Part shown: positions 37,580-49,389 of the stretch, in pieces | How positions within the stretch are numbered: the first letter of the stretch is position 1 | Layout: each line of letters begins with the position of its first letter | Assembly (NCBI RefSeq): GCF_964340395.1 | Contig: NC_135568.1 | Coordinates: 12,521,276-12,585,275, forward strand | Reading direction: 5' to 3' | DNA: 64,000 nucleotides | From: Glandiceps talaboti | Taxonomy: Eukaryota > Hemichordata > Enteropneusta > Spengelidae | The notes under the pieces: model-generated | What the model was told of the DNA's origin: nothing | Seen by the model: the letters and a program-made list of their open reading frames with translations, nothing else | Database searches by the model: none | Position numbers and translations under genes: made by a program

Positions 37580-38900
37580 ACGCAGTATTCATTGTTGCAA
37601 ATAAACTATGTCATCATGGCTAGATGTACAGAGTGACGTATTAGACAACAAACCTCGATAACTGTAAGAGGCGCCAAATTTGAAATTTGTTACAATTTAA
37701 GTTACGACGTAACACAATTGCGATACATCTTTGATCTGATCCTACTAAGTTCTGTACAGACACAGACCTACATGTATTTTGGTAATGTATTAATATGTTG
37801 TAGTACAAATGTAGTTTTGATAGGAAGCACTTTTCAGTATATGATATAGCTAAAATGATGTCGGCTTGGTGTTTTACTCATGGGACATTATGTTTTTGAC
37901 ACAAAGATAAACGTATTTCAACTCTAGACTAACAATAACAGAGACACAGCAGGATCCTTTCCCCAATCACATTGAACAGTGATAAGCATTGCTACTCTTT
38001 CACACTGCAGTAAAATCAGGCTTCTAATGAAAACATTACACATGGACTTGATGAGTTTAGTGGCTGCAATTGTTTATTTTCTAACTGATTATCAACATTT
38101 CAACTTGACTACTTCTACATCCCCACTGTGTATGGCACTATGTAATTGTGTCTTTTGCATTAATTAAAAGTGGTCTGAGGGTGTGTATGAAATGTCATGT
38201 TTCATGAGTGAAACACCAAGTCTACATCATTTAAGCTGTATCTATGTGAACAACATATTAGCACAACTATAATATGAATAGATATTCAATACTCCATAAG
38301 GACAACTCCTGTGAACATTTTATGTATTTCCATGTTTATCAAAACCCTCTAATTTGTTGTATAATGAAAGAATAAAAAAATTGACATCCTCTTTCCTCTG
38401 ATCAGAAAAAATCAGACTTTTTCCTATTGAAGACAAATTTATGAAAAAATTGGAGAAAAATTAGGGAATAATATGACTCATATTTTGAACACCGCCGAAA
38501 TAATGACATAATCACATGTTGTCATAACTTCATATGACTGGCATATTAATTTCATATTTTCTGTTCAAACGTGTAGAACATATACACCTTAGCTCGTACA
38601 TGTACATATGGAATGAAGAAGACTTGGGACATTTTAATATGACTATTGTCCAAGGTAGAATGACAGTGAATGATGTACTCATCAAAGGGCAGTATTGATA
38701 TTAGCAGCTGTAAGATTGATGGCCATTCAAGCAGTTAATGTACTGATCAATAACTGTATCATACATGTAATATCGTAGCTGAGAATCTTTTCATGGGTGA
38801 GAATCTTTGAATGGGATGTGTGAAATGTTATTTTATTGGATTCCAAAATTGTAAATTTTGTTATATATTTGTGTACTCCTATGTCAGAAGTAGAAATGAA
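37580..38900. other. Non-coding, nothing recognised
   Basis: AT-rich sequence with no supported gene or repeat before the TGGG tract. Confidence 0.35.
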
Positions 38901-38917
38901 TGATTGAGTGAGTAGAT

Positions 38918-38957
38918 GAGTGGGTGGGTGGGTGGGTGGGTGGGTGGGTGGGTGGTT
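38918..38957 (+). repeat. (TGGG)n, G-quadruplex-prone
   Basis: Eight to nine TGGG units in a row on the + strand, an almost ideal quadruplex-forming sequence. Confidence 0.95.
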
Positions 38958-39250
38958 GAGCAAGTGAATGAGTGAGTGAATGAATAAATGAATGAATGAA
39001 TGAATGAACTAAAGAAATATGGCAAACTAACAAATGAATGACTGAATAAATACATGTATGAATAGAAGTACGAATTAGTCAATGAATAAATGAACTGAAG
39101 AAATATGGCAAAAACATGGAATGAATGAATAAATGCATGTATGAACAGATTGTACAAATTAGTCAATGAATGAATGAATGAACTAACTACAGAAAAATGG
39201 CAAACTAGGAAATGAATGAATGAATAAATGAACAAACAAATGAACAGATG
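38958..39250. repeat. GAAT/GAAC tetranucleotide-based minisatellite
   Basis: ATGAATGAATGAA runs separated by a recurring block AACTAAAGAAATATGGCAAA and TACATGTATGAA...ATTAGTCAATGAA. About four copies of a 65-80 bp compound unit. Minus-strand Ser/Phe/His-rich frames here are artefacts. Confidence 0.9.
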
Positions 39251-39688
39251 GATGAGGGAATATACTAAAATAGCTAAAAGTTCTAGCAGCCTGAAGAAGG
39301 GATGGAAGTTAATCTTGCCACATTGGCCTTTATATTAATTTCTCTTGTGGAGAACTGTCGTACCATTACCAAATCTTTGGGTAGTCGTAAAAGAGACGTT
39401 ACAACATGCTGATTGAAGCAGATGTTGAAATAAGAAATTCATTATATATAACAAGGACCCTCAGAAATTACAAGAGGACTTGACACCCTTGTTAGTTTGT
39501 TCAGGGAGAAGATTGCCTTTTTTTAATGCCATGCCAGTTTTTGATGGCCATTACTTCGGTTGTATATATTTGCTGTTAGTTCTGTAGTACAAGTATTCTA
39601 GTATTAAAAGAAAATTACCTGCTGTAGGAAATTTGGGTAGAGTTTCCAATTAGGCATAAAAACCCCCCAAAACACAACATAACATAAA

Positions 39689-39965
39689 CATTGCCTCAGA
39701 AAATAGGTAGGTTGGGATTTTATTTTATTTTGTTTTTACATTTTTAATTGTCTTTAAATTGCTTCGACCCAAAACAAAAATGTTGGTCAGAATACGCCTT
39801 TCTGTGATAGTTTGATGAATTTTGTGTTGACATCAGTGGGGAAAGAAAACAACTGTGCATAAAGGTCTAGAAGACAAAGAATTACTTTTTGTTTTAAATG
39901 TTTAAAAAATGTTGAGGGTTGGTGGCTTAAACTAGGGTCAGTCGGGTTATTGGAAACACAATTTT
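39689..39965 (+). mobile_element. Two-module interspersed element, copy 1
   Basis: Module A (AAATAGGTAGGTTGGGATTT, then CTTCGACCCAAA) lies at the left; module B (GAGGGTTGGTGGCTTAAACT, then AGGGTCAGTCGGGTTATTGG) lies at the right. Both recur in reverse complement and reversed order at 46845-47365, so this is a defined unit present in two orientations. No coding capacity. Confidence 0.7.
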
Positions 39966-39969
39966 TGCC

Positions 39970-40955
39970 TTGTGCAAGACAGGAGCCACACAATCTAATA
40001 ATTGTACATGTACAGTGTATGACATTGCTGTACTTTGCTAAAGGTTCACTTGCACAGCTTTTAGTGCACTGTTGGTTTTCATGTTTGTTTTATCATGTCA
40101 ATTTGTACATTTGGCTACAATTGTTTGCATCATTCATGAAGTCATCACATGAAGTAGTGCAAAATAGTGAGCTGTTCACTCACAAAATACCGAAAAAACC
40201 TCCCAAGTGGCTCATTATACATTTTGTAGGCATAAACACCACTTTCCATAAGAATACCAGAGAGGATACGATTTGATATTCAATAATTTTATTGGTTGGT
40301 TGAAACAATTTAATGCGTTTTCTTATCAGGTCATATTGGGAATGACAATGAGGGGATGTACTCGCTTGTCATCCTGTCTGTTTTATTTCAGTCAGTTTGA
40401 GCCAAAAGATATTATTAAGTTTTGAAAAAAAAAGGAAGAAAGGTGCCAATTTCCTTAATCCAAGTGACTCAAATCTTACTAGACTTTACCACATGAAAGC
40501 TTGTTCCTCATTCTTTTGAAATAATAAAAGAAATTTGGAGTTCATCATCATCATCATCAAGGAAACTGACAATCTTTTGGATATAATAGAGGAAAAACAG
40601 TAGTCAGCGGCCATATTGGATTTTGAAATCAAACTTTTGATGTCATTTTGACCTTTATTTCAAAAGATTTGTATAGTGACCCCTGTTTTTTCATTTTTGA
40701 TTTTAACTGAACATGAGTTAGTTTTTCTTGAAAAAATTAAGTGGAAAGTTTTTTATTTTCAAGGCAAAATGATTTAAATCTGATTTTCTAGTCCCTGTGA
40801 AGACCTACAACTGTATGTATTCTTGATGAATGAAGAACTGGACAGCTACATAAATAGCTAAACCCAAGGTTCTTCTCCTACATGTTATCTGCTGTCGGCT
40901 AAACACTTCGTTATCGTACTCCTTCATGTGTATTCTTATTTTATTCACTTGACTG
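39970..40955. other. Non-coding, nothing recognised
   Basis: AT-rich, with a short ATC trinucleotide run near 40545-40560 only. Confidence 0.35.
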
Positions 40956-40959
40956 ACAG

Positions 40960-41780
40960 AAATCAAGGAAGCTTGCAGTGGTGTGACTCTCAGGAGTCCC
41001 TTAATAACATAGATTTAGATTTCAAGTTTGAGTCATTCTCACAGACATGGTCACACTCACTTGATGTCATCATGTTATCTTCATCAAAAGTTTCGAAAGA
41101 ATAACTTTCTTGAGACAACATGTTTTTTCCAAAGAAATTGGCAGCAATGCAATTCCTTTAAGTAAGCTAACAACGTTGATGAGTCATTCATACAGACACG
41201 ATCGCACTCAGATGGAATCATTGCGTTAACTTTCTCTGAATTGCCCAAAGCATAAATTTTCTTGGCACAACATGTTTTTGCGGAAGTTTTGCAGTAATGC
41301 GATTCCCAAGTGTTTTTCCTGGTAACATTGACATACATATTAAGTTGTGTCATCCCTTTGGACAGGATCATATTCAGGTGGAGTTAATACCTTCCTCTAT
41401 AGTACCCAAAGCGTTAATGTTCTTTGAACATGTTTTTGTGAAAGTTTGGCAGTAATGCAATTCCCAGGAGTCTTCTCATAACAATTATTTACAGTTAAGT
41501 TTGTCTCATCCTTTTGGACAGGATCACACTGACAGACTTGTCATGTGACCTTTCTCTAAATTGCTCAAGAATAGTCTTGGCAGATTATGTTTTTGTGAAA
41601 GTTTACCAGTAATGTGATTTTGTAGGGTCTCCTAACAACATTGATTTACATTTTAGTGTGAGTCATCAACTGTGACAGGAGTCATCATTTCACCTTTCTC
41701 AAAACTGTCCAAAGAAAAATACGATTGTACATTCTTGGCGCAACATAATTTTGTTGAGTCTTGGGAGACTTCTGTACCAT
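40960..41780. repeat. ~150-160 bp degenerate tandem array, five copies
   Basis: Units share GGTCACACTCA(C/G), ACTTTCTC(T)AAATTGCCC, TTGGCACAACATGTTTTTG, GAAAGTTTGGCAGTAATGC and GATTCCCAGG. The AACATGTTTTT landmark recurs near 41118, 41268 and 41424. Confidence 0.8.
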
Positions 41781-42084
41781 TTACAATTTAAGTTAGGAAT
41801 TGCATTAGGAATATATGTTCTGGTATTAAGATAGATTGGCTACATGTACTTTTTACCCAGAAAAACAAAAAAATCCTGCACAAGTACATAAAACTCAAAA
41901 AGTACATATAGCTATTGGTCTCAAGGGTTTTACTATCGATCATGAATAATTGTACTTTGTACAAAACATTAATCTCACCATCCCTTCACAGGTGAAAACT
42001 CCATGAGCTTAGTATATCATTAGCGTCACAGTATGAAACCGTACTTTTTTGTAGCATGATTTTGATTGCCTATACTAGACAAAG

Positions 42085-42435
42085 TGTGTCAAGAAGTACA
42101 GATTATGGTAAATGTAATGACATCAGAGAGACTTTCCCATAAACCCATGTAAGAGTGTCATGACAGAAATTGTGGTAAATATAGTCACATCACCAGAGGT
42201 TTTCCCATAAACCCATGCAAGAATGTCAGAACAAAAAAGATTGTGCTATATATGACATCAGAGTTTTCCCCTAAACCCATGTAAGAGGGTCATGACACAG
42301 AGATTGTGGTAAATATGACAGCAGAGGTTTCCCATATACCCATGCAAGAGTGTGAAGACAACAATTGTGGTAAATGTCATGTTATAACCAGAGGGTTTCC
42401 CATAAACCCATGCAGGAAAGTCCTGAAAATGGTGG
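42085..42435. repeat. 63-68 bp minisatellite, five units
   Basis: CCCATAAACCCATG landmarks at 42136, 42204, 42268, 42331 and 42399, with ATTGTGGTAAATAT, CAGAGG and GTCATGACA between them. Confidence 0.9.
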
Positions 42436-42439
42436 AGCA

Positions 42440-43350
42440 TGTGCCTAGTACAGTGTAGCCTTTTTACAAGATTTCAAAATCAGTTTCCAAGGTGCCAATT
42501 TATCACCCAAAATCATGTGTAAGTTGATAGCACTGCAGTGATCAATACACGAGTACTAAACTAAAGGCACTGAGAAAGTCTGACTGAACTTTTCCTTTTA
42601 TGAAACTTCAGGTCATATCCTTCTAAGTGGGTAAAATTTAATCTGTTTGTTTGTCGTGTTCACCCAACTACAAAATCACCTTTGTGAAGTCACTGACCAA
42701 TGATTGCAATTCCAAGGGGTTCTTTCAGTGTAAGGAATTATATTCATTATCTGCGGAGTCACTGGAGATCATCTAACAGCAGCACAGACACTTTGTGGGA
42801 TTTCACCAAATAGGTTCGGTACAAAGCAATAGGACCACTATGTCAGTAGGATATTAAAGTCTAATCTTTCAGTCTCAGGTTTACTCTTTACTGCATATAT
42901 TGTGTAGATACTTACAGGCGACATCCAAAGATCATGTAGGATAAAAACCTAATTCTGTTGGGGTGATGAAAATGTCACTTTTTCCAAAACTCCAATAAAC
43001 TTTAAAGTTAGAATACCAACCCTTATAGATTATAATGTCAGCGTGGATCAGCTATTTCATAGTATCATCGTGAAATGTCAGATTATTGAAATTATAGTCA
43101 GACTACTTAAAATCTAAAAATATCTCCTAAAGTAACTGACTTTAATAGGTTATAACTGTCAACTATGTTAAAATAGATTATGATGAGATTGCTTCCCTTT
43201 CATTTTGCAGTGATTTTTGGTCTTTATACACTACTAATACCATTTATGCATTAGCTTGGAGCTTGGTATTACAGTCAGAGTGGTTTCTATAGGTCTTTTG
43301 AAGATCTGAAATATAACACTTGGTACTTATTACAAAAAGAAATTTGTATT
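42440..43350. other. Non-coding, nothing recognised
   Basis: AT-rich, with no supported gene or repeat. Confidence 0.35.
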
Positions 43351-43354
43351 GTAC

Positions 43355-43592
43355 ACAGGTGAATAGATACATATTTGATGGGTTGAATGAAATTTGTTTT
43401 GCTATGTATGCTTATAGCACATACATTTGTACATACATGTGGATATTTTCAGTTGTTGTACATGTACCACATACAGGTGAATAGATACATATTTGATGGG
43501 TTGAATGAAATTTGTTTTGCTATGTATGCTCATAGCACATACATTTGTACATACATGTGGATATTTTCAGTTGTTGTACATGTACCACATAC
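43355..43592. repeat. 118-bp exact-looking direct duplication
   Basis: ACAGGTGAATAGATACATAT starts at 43355 and again at 43473; the two copies differ at only a base or two, so the duplication is very recent. Confidence 0.95.
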
Positions 43593-43959
43593 AAGCCAAA
43601 TTCTACATGTATGTACAGAAAAAAATATGCCCTGGTAGTTCCATGTTGTAATAATGTGTTGCAACATCTTTGATTCTGCTTGAAATATACATCAATACAT
43701 TTAGAATCTGGAAAAGAGGTGTATTTAATGTAAATCTTGTGGTCTTAACCTGTGCTACATGTAGCTGCAACTGGCATATTTTCTTTCATCAATTTGCAAA
43801 AGATATATTCACTAAAATTGGCCAGTTACTTATAAAAAGACATTTCATCTGTTAATTAGTGGTCAATATTATCTGTAGGTAGTGTAGTGACAAGTTTAAA
43901 TCTTGAGCAAAACCTCGGGTTTTGAATCTGTCACCATGTTAAAACTATCAGTTGCCACT

Positions 43960-44200
43960 GGAATATCATTTTTCAATCAAACAACAATGTTACATTCACT
44001 GAAATTTTAAAATACAAATAATTAGACATTTTACATTGTGGTTGATAATATCATTAAGAATTACAGAAACAGGTTTAAATTTTGATCGCCATTGAGGGCG
44101 CTAATTTTTGGGTGTGGACCCAAAAAGAAATTTGATTTGATCTCAATCCTGTATACAGCTACAAAAATACATGTAGCAACAGGTGATGCAGTACTGTTCA
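43960..44200 (+). mobile_element. Interspersed non-autonomous element, copy 3 (founder of the adjacent array)
   Basis: Contains TTACATTCACTGAAATTTTA, ATTAGACATTTTACATTG, TTTTGGGTGTGGACCCAAAA (44106-44125) and AATTTGATTTGATCTCAAT in the same order as 14395-14600, then runs directly into the first monomer of the 119/126-bp array through CAACAGGTGATGCAGTAC. Confidence 0.7.
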
Positions 44201-46350
44201 TAGTGTATGTTATGTTATACTTTCAAAACAAAATCATAAAAATGTTCTAGTTGCAGCTAGTGTGCAGTTTAAAAATGTCAGTGAAACACATGTACCCACA
44301 GGTGATGCAGTCCTGTTCATAGTGTATATTATGTTATACTTTCAAAACAAAATCATAAAAATGTTCTAGTTGCAGCTAGTGTGCAGTTTAAAAATGTCAG
44401 TGAAACACATGTACCCACAGGTGATGCAGTCCTGTTCATAGTGTATATTATGAGTAAGTTATACTTTCAAAAACAAAATCATAAAAACGTTCTAGTTGCA
44501 GCTAGTGTGCAGTTTAAAAATGTCAGTGAAACACATGTACCCACAGGTGATGCAGTCCTGTTCATAGTGTATATTATGAGTAAGTTATACTTTCAAAAAC
44601 AAAATCATAAAAACGTTCTAGTTGCAGCCAGTGTGCAGCTTAAAAATGTCAGTGAAACACATGTACCCACAGGTGATGCAGTCCTGTTCATAGTGTATAT
44701 TATGAGTAAGTTATACTTTCAAAAACAAAATCATAAAAACGTTCTAGTTGCAGCCAGTGTGCATTTAAAAATGTCAGTGAAACACATGTACCCACAGGTG
44801 ATGCAGTCCTGTTCATAGTGTATATTATGAGTAAGTTATACTTTCAAAATAAAATCATAAAAAACATTCTAGTTGCAGCCAGTGTGCAGCTTAAAAATGT
44901 CAGTGAAACACATGTACCCACAGGTGATGCAGTACTGTTCATAGTGTATGTTATGTTATACTTTCAAAACAAAATCATAAAAACGTTCTAGTTGCAGCCA
45001 GTGTGCAGCTTAAAAATGTCAGTGAAACACATGTACCCACAGGTGATGCAGTACTGTTCATAGTGTATGTTATGTTATACTTTCAAAACAAAATCATAAA
45101 AACGTTCTAGTTGCAGCCAGTGTGCAGTTTAAAAATGTCAGTGAAACACATGTACCCACAGGTGATGCAGTACTGTTCATAGTGTATGTTATGTTATACT
45201 TTCAAAACAAAATCATAAAAACGTTCTAGTTGCAGCCAGTGTGCAGCTTAAAAATGTCAGTGAAACACATGTACCCACAGGTGATGCAGTACTGTTCATA
45301 GTGTATGTTATGTTATACTTTCAAAACAAAATCATAAAAACGTTCTAGTTGCAGCCAGTGTGCAGTTTAAAAATGTCAGTGAAACACATGTACCCACAGG
45401 TGATGCAGTACTGTTCATAGTGTATGTTATGTTATACTTTCAAAACAAAATCATAAAAACGTTCTAGTTGCAGCTAGTGTGCAGCTTAAAAATGTCAGTG
45501 AAACACATGTACCCACAGGTGATGCAGTACTGTTCATAGTGTATGTTATGTTATACTTTCAAAACAAAATCATAAAAACGTTCTAGTTGCAGCCAGTGTG
45601 CAGTTTAAAAATGTCAGTGAAACACATGTACCCACAGGTGATGCAGTACTGTTCATAGTGTATGTTATGTTATACTTTCAAAACAAAATCATAAAAACGT
45701 TCTAGTTGCAGCCAGTGTGCAGTTTAAAAATGTCAGTGAAACACATGTACCCACAGGTGATGCAGTACTGTTCATAGTGTATATTATGTTATACTTTCAA
45801 AACAAAATCATAAAAACGTTCTAGTTGCAGCCAGTGTGCAGTTTAAAAATGTCAGTGAAACACATGTACCCACAGGTGATGCAGTACTGTTCATAGTGTA
45901 TATTATGTTATACTTTCAAAACAAAATCATAAAAACGTTCTAGTTGCAGCCAGTGTGCAGTTTAAAAATGTCAGTGAAACACATGTACCCACAGGTGATG
46001 CAGTACTGTTCATAGTGTATATTATGTTATACTTTCAAAACAAAATCATAAAAACGTTCTAGTTGCAGCCAGTGTGCAGTTTAAAAATGTCAGTGAAACA
46101 CATGTACCCACAGGTGATGCAGTACTGTTCATAGTGTATATTATGTTATACTTTCAAAACAAAATCATAAAAACGTTCTAGTTGCAGCCAGTGTGCAGTT
46201 TAAAAATGTCAGTGAAACACATGTACCCACAGGTGATGCAGTCCTGTTCATAGTGTATATTATGAGTAAGTTATACTTTCAAAAACAAAATCATAAAAAT
46301 GTTCTAGTTGCAGCTAGTGTGCATTTAAAAATGTCAGTGTAACACTACGG
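44180..46350 (+). repeat. 119/126-bp minisatellite, about 18 units
   Basis: The largest array in the window. Units read CCCACAGGTGATGCAGTACT, GTTCATAGTGTATGTTATGT, TATACTTTCAAAACAAAATC, ATAAAAACGTTCTAGTTGCA, GCCAGTGTGCAGTTTAAAAA, TGTCAGTGAAACACATGTA. Two length classes exist: 119 bp, and 126 bp with an extra AGTAAG and one more A. The long form occupies about 44420-44850 and the last unit near 46262; all others are short. 126 is divisible by three, so the long run gives an open frame (44381-44818, 42-residue period) that looks like a repeat protein but is not supported as a gene. Confidence 0.97.
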
Positions 46351-46844
46351 ATGGTATACAGAAATATGCAAATAAAAGTGATGTCATGTTGGTGAGCATA
46401 GATCTACTTTTCAGCAGAAGCAAGATAGTTGCGTCAAGCATTGGACATCAAATTGTGTCATTTTTGACAAGTTACACTCAGAGCACGAATCAGGAAGTGG
46501 AAATCTCAAGCACACGAATTTTTTCCACCCACACACAAAATGTTATGTTACTCAACATGTATGACATCACACATTTATCAATACCATACAATTTCAGTTC
46601 TTATCGATGTACGTAAATGTCTGAAATAACAGTTGACTGCCTCAAGGCTTTAAGTCTTCTATCATGACTATATAAATATGAGATGAGATGAGATTTTTCT
46701 TTTTTATGGATGATATTTGGCCGGATAAAGGATATAGTCGGTGAAATCGAACTGGAAATTGTTATTGCCTACAGAGTAGAAAGGATTTTGACAAGTAGTA
46801 TGTAGTATGTGTAGTATTAGGCCAAATAAAAAAAATAGTGTGTT

Positions 46845-47365
46845 TCTGATAACCCGACCGACCCTATTTTAAGCCGCCAACCCTAAAAATATTTTATATA
46901 TGCAAAGAGGCAAAATTATGACAATTACTGCCTTTTCCCTGTAGATTTTCTTGCCAAAGTATCTTTGGTTACTTTAAAAAAAATCAGATTCCAGAGAGAA
47001 ATAATGTCATTTTAGCGTATAACTTTACCCACTTCTTAATTTGTCATTATTTATTTTTCTGTATATGTTAATGTAAATATTGCAAATTTCCCTTACTCGA
47101 CATTGTGTTAGAAGAGCTTTTGGCTCAACAATTTATCGAGTTTAAATAAAGTCAAACAAACAAACAAACAGTCTGCATATTGTGTTTGTCTATTTATGAA
47201 TCATATAATTGTCTTCATTTACTTTTTTCGCACCCTATCAAGTGTTATTAATGTATTGTGACCGACTATCTTGTCTTTGGGTCGAAAAAAATAAAATGTA
47301 AAGTAAAATAAAATCCTGACCTACCTACCCTATTTTATGGAGCCATGTTATTAGAAACAAACTTT
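46845..47365 (-). mobile_element. Two-module interspersed element, copy 2 (inverted, apparently interrupted)
   Basis: On the + strand it begins with AACCCGACCGACCCTATTTT, AAGCCGCCAACCCT (module B reversed) and ends with TTTGGGTCGAAA...CCTGACCTACCTACCCTATT (module A reversed). The interior is about 240 bp longer than in copy 1, probably because of the insertion at about 47040-47172. Confidence 0.65.
47040..47172 (+). mobile_element. Probable 3' end of a LINE/SINE with CAAA tail
   Basis: AAGAGCTTTTGGCTCAACAA, TTTATCGAGTTTAAATAAAG, then (CAAA)4-type tail. Such an end with a short simple-repeat tail is typical of non-LTR retrotransposon 3' ends. It lies inside the two-module element, so it would be a nested insertion. 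Family not identified. Confidence 0.4.
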
Positions 47366-47369
47366 TTAA

Positions 47370-48230
47370 AAATGTTTGCCTTAGAGAGATTTTTCACACG
47401 TTTAGAACCCTTCACAAATGGTAATATTCCCATTTCTATAATTGTCAGCCGTAATGCATCATTTTAGGTAGGCAAACATGCATCATTTAATGACACTGGG
47501 TGTGTTACAAGCACCTCTTCAGCTATAAAAAGCTAGGTGATATTAAGACAAGAAATTATGAAAAACTAGTTTTCTGTACAAATCTATTTCCTTTTCAAAG
47601 CGTGGGGGTAATATTTAATATTTGTCACAGCATGCAATGTTAGTTCTGCATTGAAGCCTGCTGTTTATATCAGAAATATTTGAAAATTTCGGTTTTTAGA
47701 TTCAAATGTGTGTTTTATATGTTCTTTTGAATCAGTATTAGTATAAAGTAAGTCATGTAAATTGACTTAAATTTAAAGAGAAGAAACATCCGAAAATTCC
47801 AGTGAAGCTGTTACTTAAAATGTTTGAAAATTTTCAGCTTTTACATCTACATCTAGATTTGAACAGTTAGTATGTTTTATATATTCCCCCAAATTACATG
47901 TAGGTAATGAAAAAAAGACCCGGAACTGGCTACCTGTGTGGTGGTTGTTAGCACCTCGTATGTCCTAATCTTGAATAATTAAGAGTGATGAATAGTAATG
48001 GCTTTTCAGTACTAGTAACGAATACTCCCAGTTCGATCATGTTTTGTCCAAAATTGACCATGTATAAATATCAACTTTCTGTAACAACACACACATTCCC
48101 AAGACACTCACATGTCCATTAACACATACCCAATTTATTACCAAAATCACCAGCTGCTCATTGTTGTCATGGATTTTCATAGAGGAATCACTGCATTGTT
48201 CCCTGTATGTATTCAAGTTTGACAATAACT
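47370..48230. other. Non-coding, nothing recognised
   Basis: AT-rich. A minus-strand frame at 48037-48225 has no recognised domain. Confidence 0.35.
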
Positions 48231-48237
48231 TCCATGA

Positions 48238-48305
48238 AGTTAGGGGGCCTTTTATACCCCTGTCTCGCCTTTAAGTCAAGAGATTGAATCCCAGGTTCTT
48301 ACATT
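48238..48305 (+). mobile_element. Decayed tRNA-derived SINE head
   Basis: GTTAGGGGGCC is followed by CTCGCCTTTAAGTCAAGAG and ATTGAATCCCAGG. This is the layout of a tRNA-like SINE head with a damaged B box (GGTTCGAATCC consensus, here missing bases). No matching acceptor stem, so it is not a functional tRNA. Confidence 0.4.
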
Positions 48306-48309
48306 AGTG

Positions 48310-48995
48310 TTATCTTATCGATGGAGCCAAAAGGATTATATTGCATCATTGAAGTCATTCTGGACCAACAAATTCTAAAACTTTGCCTGACAACTGAACT
48401 GTATTACATACCTCAATGTTAATCCTATTTTAAACTGGGTTTTTAAAGAGGACAGACATCGAGAGGATTATCTGTATAGTCCAAGATCTAAAATATATGA
48501 AATCGTATTTGTAGATACATTTTGTATTACAGTATGATGTGATGTTTCGAGAAGTTCAAAGGTTATTTATTGGCAAGTTCAGAATGCTATAAGATTTCTA
48601 GCCATGTACTGATGTAAGAGGATCTAAAAATAGAAGAATGTTCATTCTGGTATCCACAAAATGACTTCTGACCTACAACTGGGAAATCTGACCTCTGACC
48701 TATCACCTCTACGTGAAGCAGAAAAGTCAACATCATTTATCATTTTTTTCTTTGAAGTACACGTACAACATTCAAAAGCATGTAATTTTGATGACATAGG
48801 TTGAATCTAATGTCTCCTATCTATTATTCATGATAGCATTTAGTTATTTATGTTCTTGAAGGTCCCACCTGCTGTACATTGTCCATTTGAAATATGTCTT
48901 GTAATTCTCACTACCTGCAATAGCGTTTCACCTCATGCTAGAGGATCAAAATAGAAGAAGAAGGTCGACTTATTCTCACTCATGCCTATAGTAAT
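48310..48995. other. Non-coding spacer
   Basis: Contains at about 48946-48990 the inverted copy of the 21.6-kb interspersed fragment (GAAGGTCGACTTATTCTCA). Nothing else recognised. Confidence 0.4.
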
Positions 48996-48996
48996 T

Positions 48997-49385
48997 GACT
49001 TGACAATGTCATAACCCAGAGAGTTGGCTATCTGACTTGACAATGTCATAACCCAGAGACTTGGCTATCTGGCTTGACAATGTCATAGCCTAGAGACTTG
49101 GCTATATGACTTGACAATGTCATATCCCAGAGACTTGGCTATCTGGCTTGACAATGTCATAGCCCAGAGACTCGGCTATCTGGCTTGACAATGTCATAGC
49201 CCAGAGACTTGGCTATCTGGCTTGACAATGTCATAGCCCAGAGACTTGGCTATCTGGCTTGACAATGTCATAGCCCAGAGACTTGGCTACCTGACTTGAC
49301 AATGTCATAGCCCAGAGACTTGGCTATAGACTTGACAATGTTAAGCCAATGTGTCAAGCTAGATAGCCAAGTTTCTGGGTGAACA
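48997..49385. repeat. 37-bp minisatellite, about nine units, closed by one inverted unit
   Basis: CTTGACAATGTCATAGCCCA, GAGACTTGGCTATCTGG repeats at 48999, 49036, 49073 and on, exactly 37 bp apart. At about 49351-49385 TGTCAAGCTAGATAGCCAAG and TTTCTGGGT is the same unit in reverse complement, so the array ends in a potential hairpin. Confidence 0.95.
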
Positions 49386-49389
49386 TTTG

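Noticed and set aside
38918-38957. Telomere-like repeat
   Set aside because: The unit is TGGG, not TTAGGG or a known animal telomere repeat, and it is short and internal.
44381-44818. 145-codon frame with 42-residue internal repeats
   Set aside because: Results from three consecutive 126-bp minisatellite monomers; neighbouring 119-bp monomers break the frame.
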